Positions 25,110 to 26,264 of a DNA stretch of 26,264 nucleotides are shown piece after piece. A model generated the notes under the pieces. It was not told where the DNA came from and did not search any database. It saw only the letters and a program-made list of their open reading frames with translations. Each line of letters opens with the position of its first letter. The stretch's first letter is position 1. The DNA comes from Bacillota bacterium. Its GTDB lineage: Bacteria > Bacillota > Clostridia > Lachnospirales > Lachnospiraceae. Location of the stretch: assembly GCA_023460575.1 (NCBI GenBank), contig JAEWPQ010000309.1, forward strand, positions 1 through 26,264, read 5' to 3'. The position numbers and the translations under genes are program-made.

Positions 25110-25953
25110 TGTGGTTATCCAAAAACTGAACCGTTGCATCTAAAAGCTGAGCAGCAGCAGGGTCTGCTTCATTTCTGTCAAAATCATGTACGGAGCCTGT
25201 GACAGCAAACGGTTCTGCCTGATACATGCTGCAAAGTTTAAGGAACTCCGCATATGGAACATCTGTGTCATTCATGCTATGGGCGCAGAATAAAGGAGCA
25301 GGAAGTTTTTCACAGGTCCGGAGTGAAAAGTCCGGAAAGAAATATTTATCCCGGCCTTCATAAAAAAGAGATTTCCATGTTCCTGTCTGTCTGGCGTAAA
25401 CATAAATGCTGTAGTGGGTATCTAAACTGCCCTCAGCATGAATCTGATCAGAAATGGTATCAAGACAGGAACTGCTGACAGACGGAAGAGAACAATAATG
25501 GCTGTTTGGAGAATCAAACCAGCCGTCACACAGGAAACCGTAACCATAATAAGACAGAATTCCGACTGGAGGCAGCAGAAGGCGGCTGTCTTTTGAAGCC
25601 AGCAGGCATAGATATGCTCCGGCAGAACGGCCCCATAGAAAGTAGGGAAGTTTCCTGGAAGTATAGACTGCCTGATGTAAAATATGGTGATTGATGGAAT
25701 CAATAACAGATGTCAGTACCATATCAATTTTGGCGGCGGGAGCAAGGGGATAGTCATAAGAAACAATGATATATCCGGCATTTGTAAGGCTGCTTATATG
25801 CAGTTTGGGCAGATCAAGACGGGAGCCATACAAAAGACCGCCGCCATGGAAGTATAAGATACATGCCTTAGGTACTACTTTTGTATTTTGATATACCGTA
25901 ACTTTAACCGGGTAAGATAATTCATTCAGCGTCATTTCTTTTTGTTCCGTCAT
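25096..25953 (-). CDS. Alpha/beta hydrolase, esterase-like (HGGG type)
   Basis: 285 residues. Has the oxyanion-hole motif YFHGGGLLYG (34-43), nucleophile elbow WGRSAGA (S110; Arg replaces the Asp/His common before the Ser), a likely catalytic Asp in HSMNDTDVPY (D229), and His in VHDFDR (H256). This is the alpha/beta hydrolase fold-3 (HSL/esterase) pattern. No signal peptide, so cytoplasmic. The substrate is unknown. AAAGGAG lies 8 nt before the ATG. It sits between an allantoinase-like gene and allE, facing away from allE, so a role in purine or ureide use is possible but not shown. Its 3' end overlaps the amidohydrolase by 14 bp in opposite direction, with no terminator between them. Confidence 0.82.
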   Translation of the reverse strand: MTEQKEMTLNELSYPVKVTVYQNTKVVPKACILYFHGGGLLYGSRLDLPKLHISSLTNAGYIIVSYDYPLAPAAKIDMVLTSVIDSINHHILHQAVYTSRKLPYFLWGRSAGAYLCLLASKDSRLLLPPVGILSYYGYGFLCDGWFDSPNSHYCSLPSVSSSCLDTISDQIHAEGSLDTHYSIYVYARQTGTWKSLFYEGRDKYFFPDFSLRTCEKLPAPLFCAHSMNDTDVPYAEFLKLCSMYQAEPFAVTGSVHDFDRNEADPAAAQLLDATVQFLDNHTNVF

Positions 25954-26004
25954 TATGGAAACTCCTTTCTGCTTTTGAGTAAATACTTTGTTAATGTAAA
26001 TTTT

Positions 26005-26010
26005 ATTATA
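26005..26010 (-). promoter_or_regulatory. -10 box candidate for the alpha/beta hydrolase gene
   Basis: TATAAT on the minus strand at 26010-26005, about 52 bp before the start codon. No convincing -35 at the right distance. Confidence 0.3.
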
Positions 26011-26043
26011 ACTGTTAAAAAATAAACAAGCAGGGGAAAAGTG

Positions 26044-26072
26044 GATAAAATGAGAACAGGATTTTATCTCAT
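26044..26072. repeat. Overlapping inverted repeats upstream of allE
   Basis: GATAAAAT (26044-26051) / ATTTTATC (26061-26068) is a perfect 8-bp repeat. ATGAGA (26050-26055) / TCTCAT (26067-26072) is a second perfect repeat sharing bases with the first. The block lies just upstream of the allE promoter, a usual place for an activator or repressor site. Confidence 0.4.
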
Positions 26073-26079
26073 ATTATAA

Positions 26080-26108
26080 TTGAAATAGTATGGATTACCT
26101 GCCATAAT
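26080..26108 (+). promoter_or_regulatory. Promoter of allE
   Basis: TTGAAA (26080-26085), 17 bp, CATAAT (26103-26108). A leader of about 55 nt would follow. Confidence 0.55.
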
Positions 26109-26170
26109 AAACAAGTATAAATTGGTTGACTGGAATAAATATGACCTAATGGAAAGTGAGGAGCTTTATT

Positions 26171-26264
26171 ATGAGTTATTTAAACGGGCAGACAGGATAC
26201 CGTGATGACTTATTAGCCACCAGATCCGTCGTTAAAAAAGAAAATTATGTTTTAATTGAGCCGG
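26171..26264 (+). CDS. allE: (S)-ureidoglycine aminohydrolase, 5' end only
   Basis: Only the first 31 codons are inside the window; the gene runs off the 3' edge. The peptide begins MSYLNGQTGYRDDLLATRS and continues VVKKENYVLIEP, which closely follows the E. coli AllE (YlbA) N-terminus as I recall it (GYLNNVTGYREDLLANRAIV). AllE is a cupin Mn enzyme that turns (S)-ureidoglycine into (S)-ureidoglycolate plus ammonia, two steps after allantoinase. GAGGAG (26158-26163) lies 7 nt before the ATG and a promoter lies at 26080-26108. Assignment rests on the short N-terminus plus the allantoin context. Confidence 0.8.
   Translation, partial: MSYLNGQTGYRDDLLATRSVVKKENYVLIEP

Noticed and set aside
1..26264. 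Defence system, prophage, transposon or CRISPR array
   Set aside because: No transposase, integrase, Cas, restriction or phage structural motifs, no spaced direct repeats and no long terminal repeats were seen.

Overview
The window looks like chromosome from an anaerobic, low-to-middling GC Gram-positive bacterium of the Clostridia, most like Lachnospiraceae (Lacrimispora / Clostridium saccharolyticum-type). This is an inference from strong GGAGG ribosome sites, clostridial-type LeuA, a ChW-repeat L,D-transpeptidase and SigA-like promoters; no rRNA, tRNA, phage, IS or CRISPR sequence was seen.

Layout. (1) 6-2424: an overlapping xpaC-telA pair, as found in many Firmicutes. (2) 2425-4402: leuA (2-isopropylmalate synthase) with its own promoter, a structured leader of about 190 nt that contains a terminator-like hairpin, and a strong downstream terminator. 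(3) 4440-19758: a long surface-glycan region. It holds glf (UDP-galactofuranose supply); an operon GT8 - GT2 - GT2 - DegT aminotransferase - ATP-grasp - GT2; a divergent L,D-transpeptidase gene; a Wzx-type flippase; and an operon flippase - Und-P-sugar-synthase-like GT2 - DUF2304 - DUF2142 - rhamnosyltransferase-like GT2, closed by a 17-bp perfect-stem terminator. Four promoters here share the same TTTAC(A/T)TTT-(17 bp)-TANAAT architecture. (4) 19796-26264: an allantoin (purine nitrogen) catabolism island with allantoinase (allB), an NCS1-type permease, a divergently transcribed DUF2877 gene (AllH-like, oxamate carbamoyltransferase subunit), a second allantoinase-like amidohydrolase, an alpha/beta hydrolase of unknown substrate, and the first 31 codons of allE (ureidoglycine aminohydrolase), cut by the window end.

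How the genes work together. The glycan genes make or modify nucleotide sugars (Glf, aminotransferase, ATP-grasp ligase), assemble a lipid-linked glycan on the cytoplasmic face (five GT2 enzymes, one GT8), flip it (two MOP flippases) and probably add further sugars outside the membrane (Und-P-sugar synthase-like GT2 + DUF2304 + DUF2142). No polymerase, priming glycosyltransferase or attachment enzyme was recognised, so the cluster may decorate or complete a glycan begun elsewhere. The allantoin genes would import allantoin, open the ring to allantoate, and (with genes beyond the window) pass ureidoglycine through AllE towards oxamate and carbamoyl phosphate, giving ammonia and ATP.

Most attention should go to the unclassified leuA leader, the shared promoter signature, the split GT2/DUF2304 glycosylation module, the DegT/ATP-grasp pair, and the extra allantoinase and hydrolase in the allantoin island. 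None is proven to be a new system; each is a testable hypothesis.
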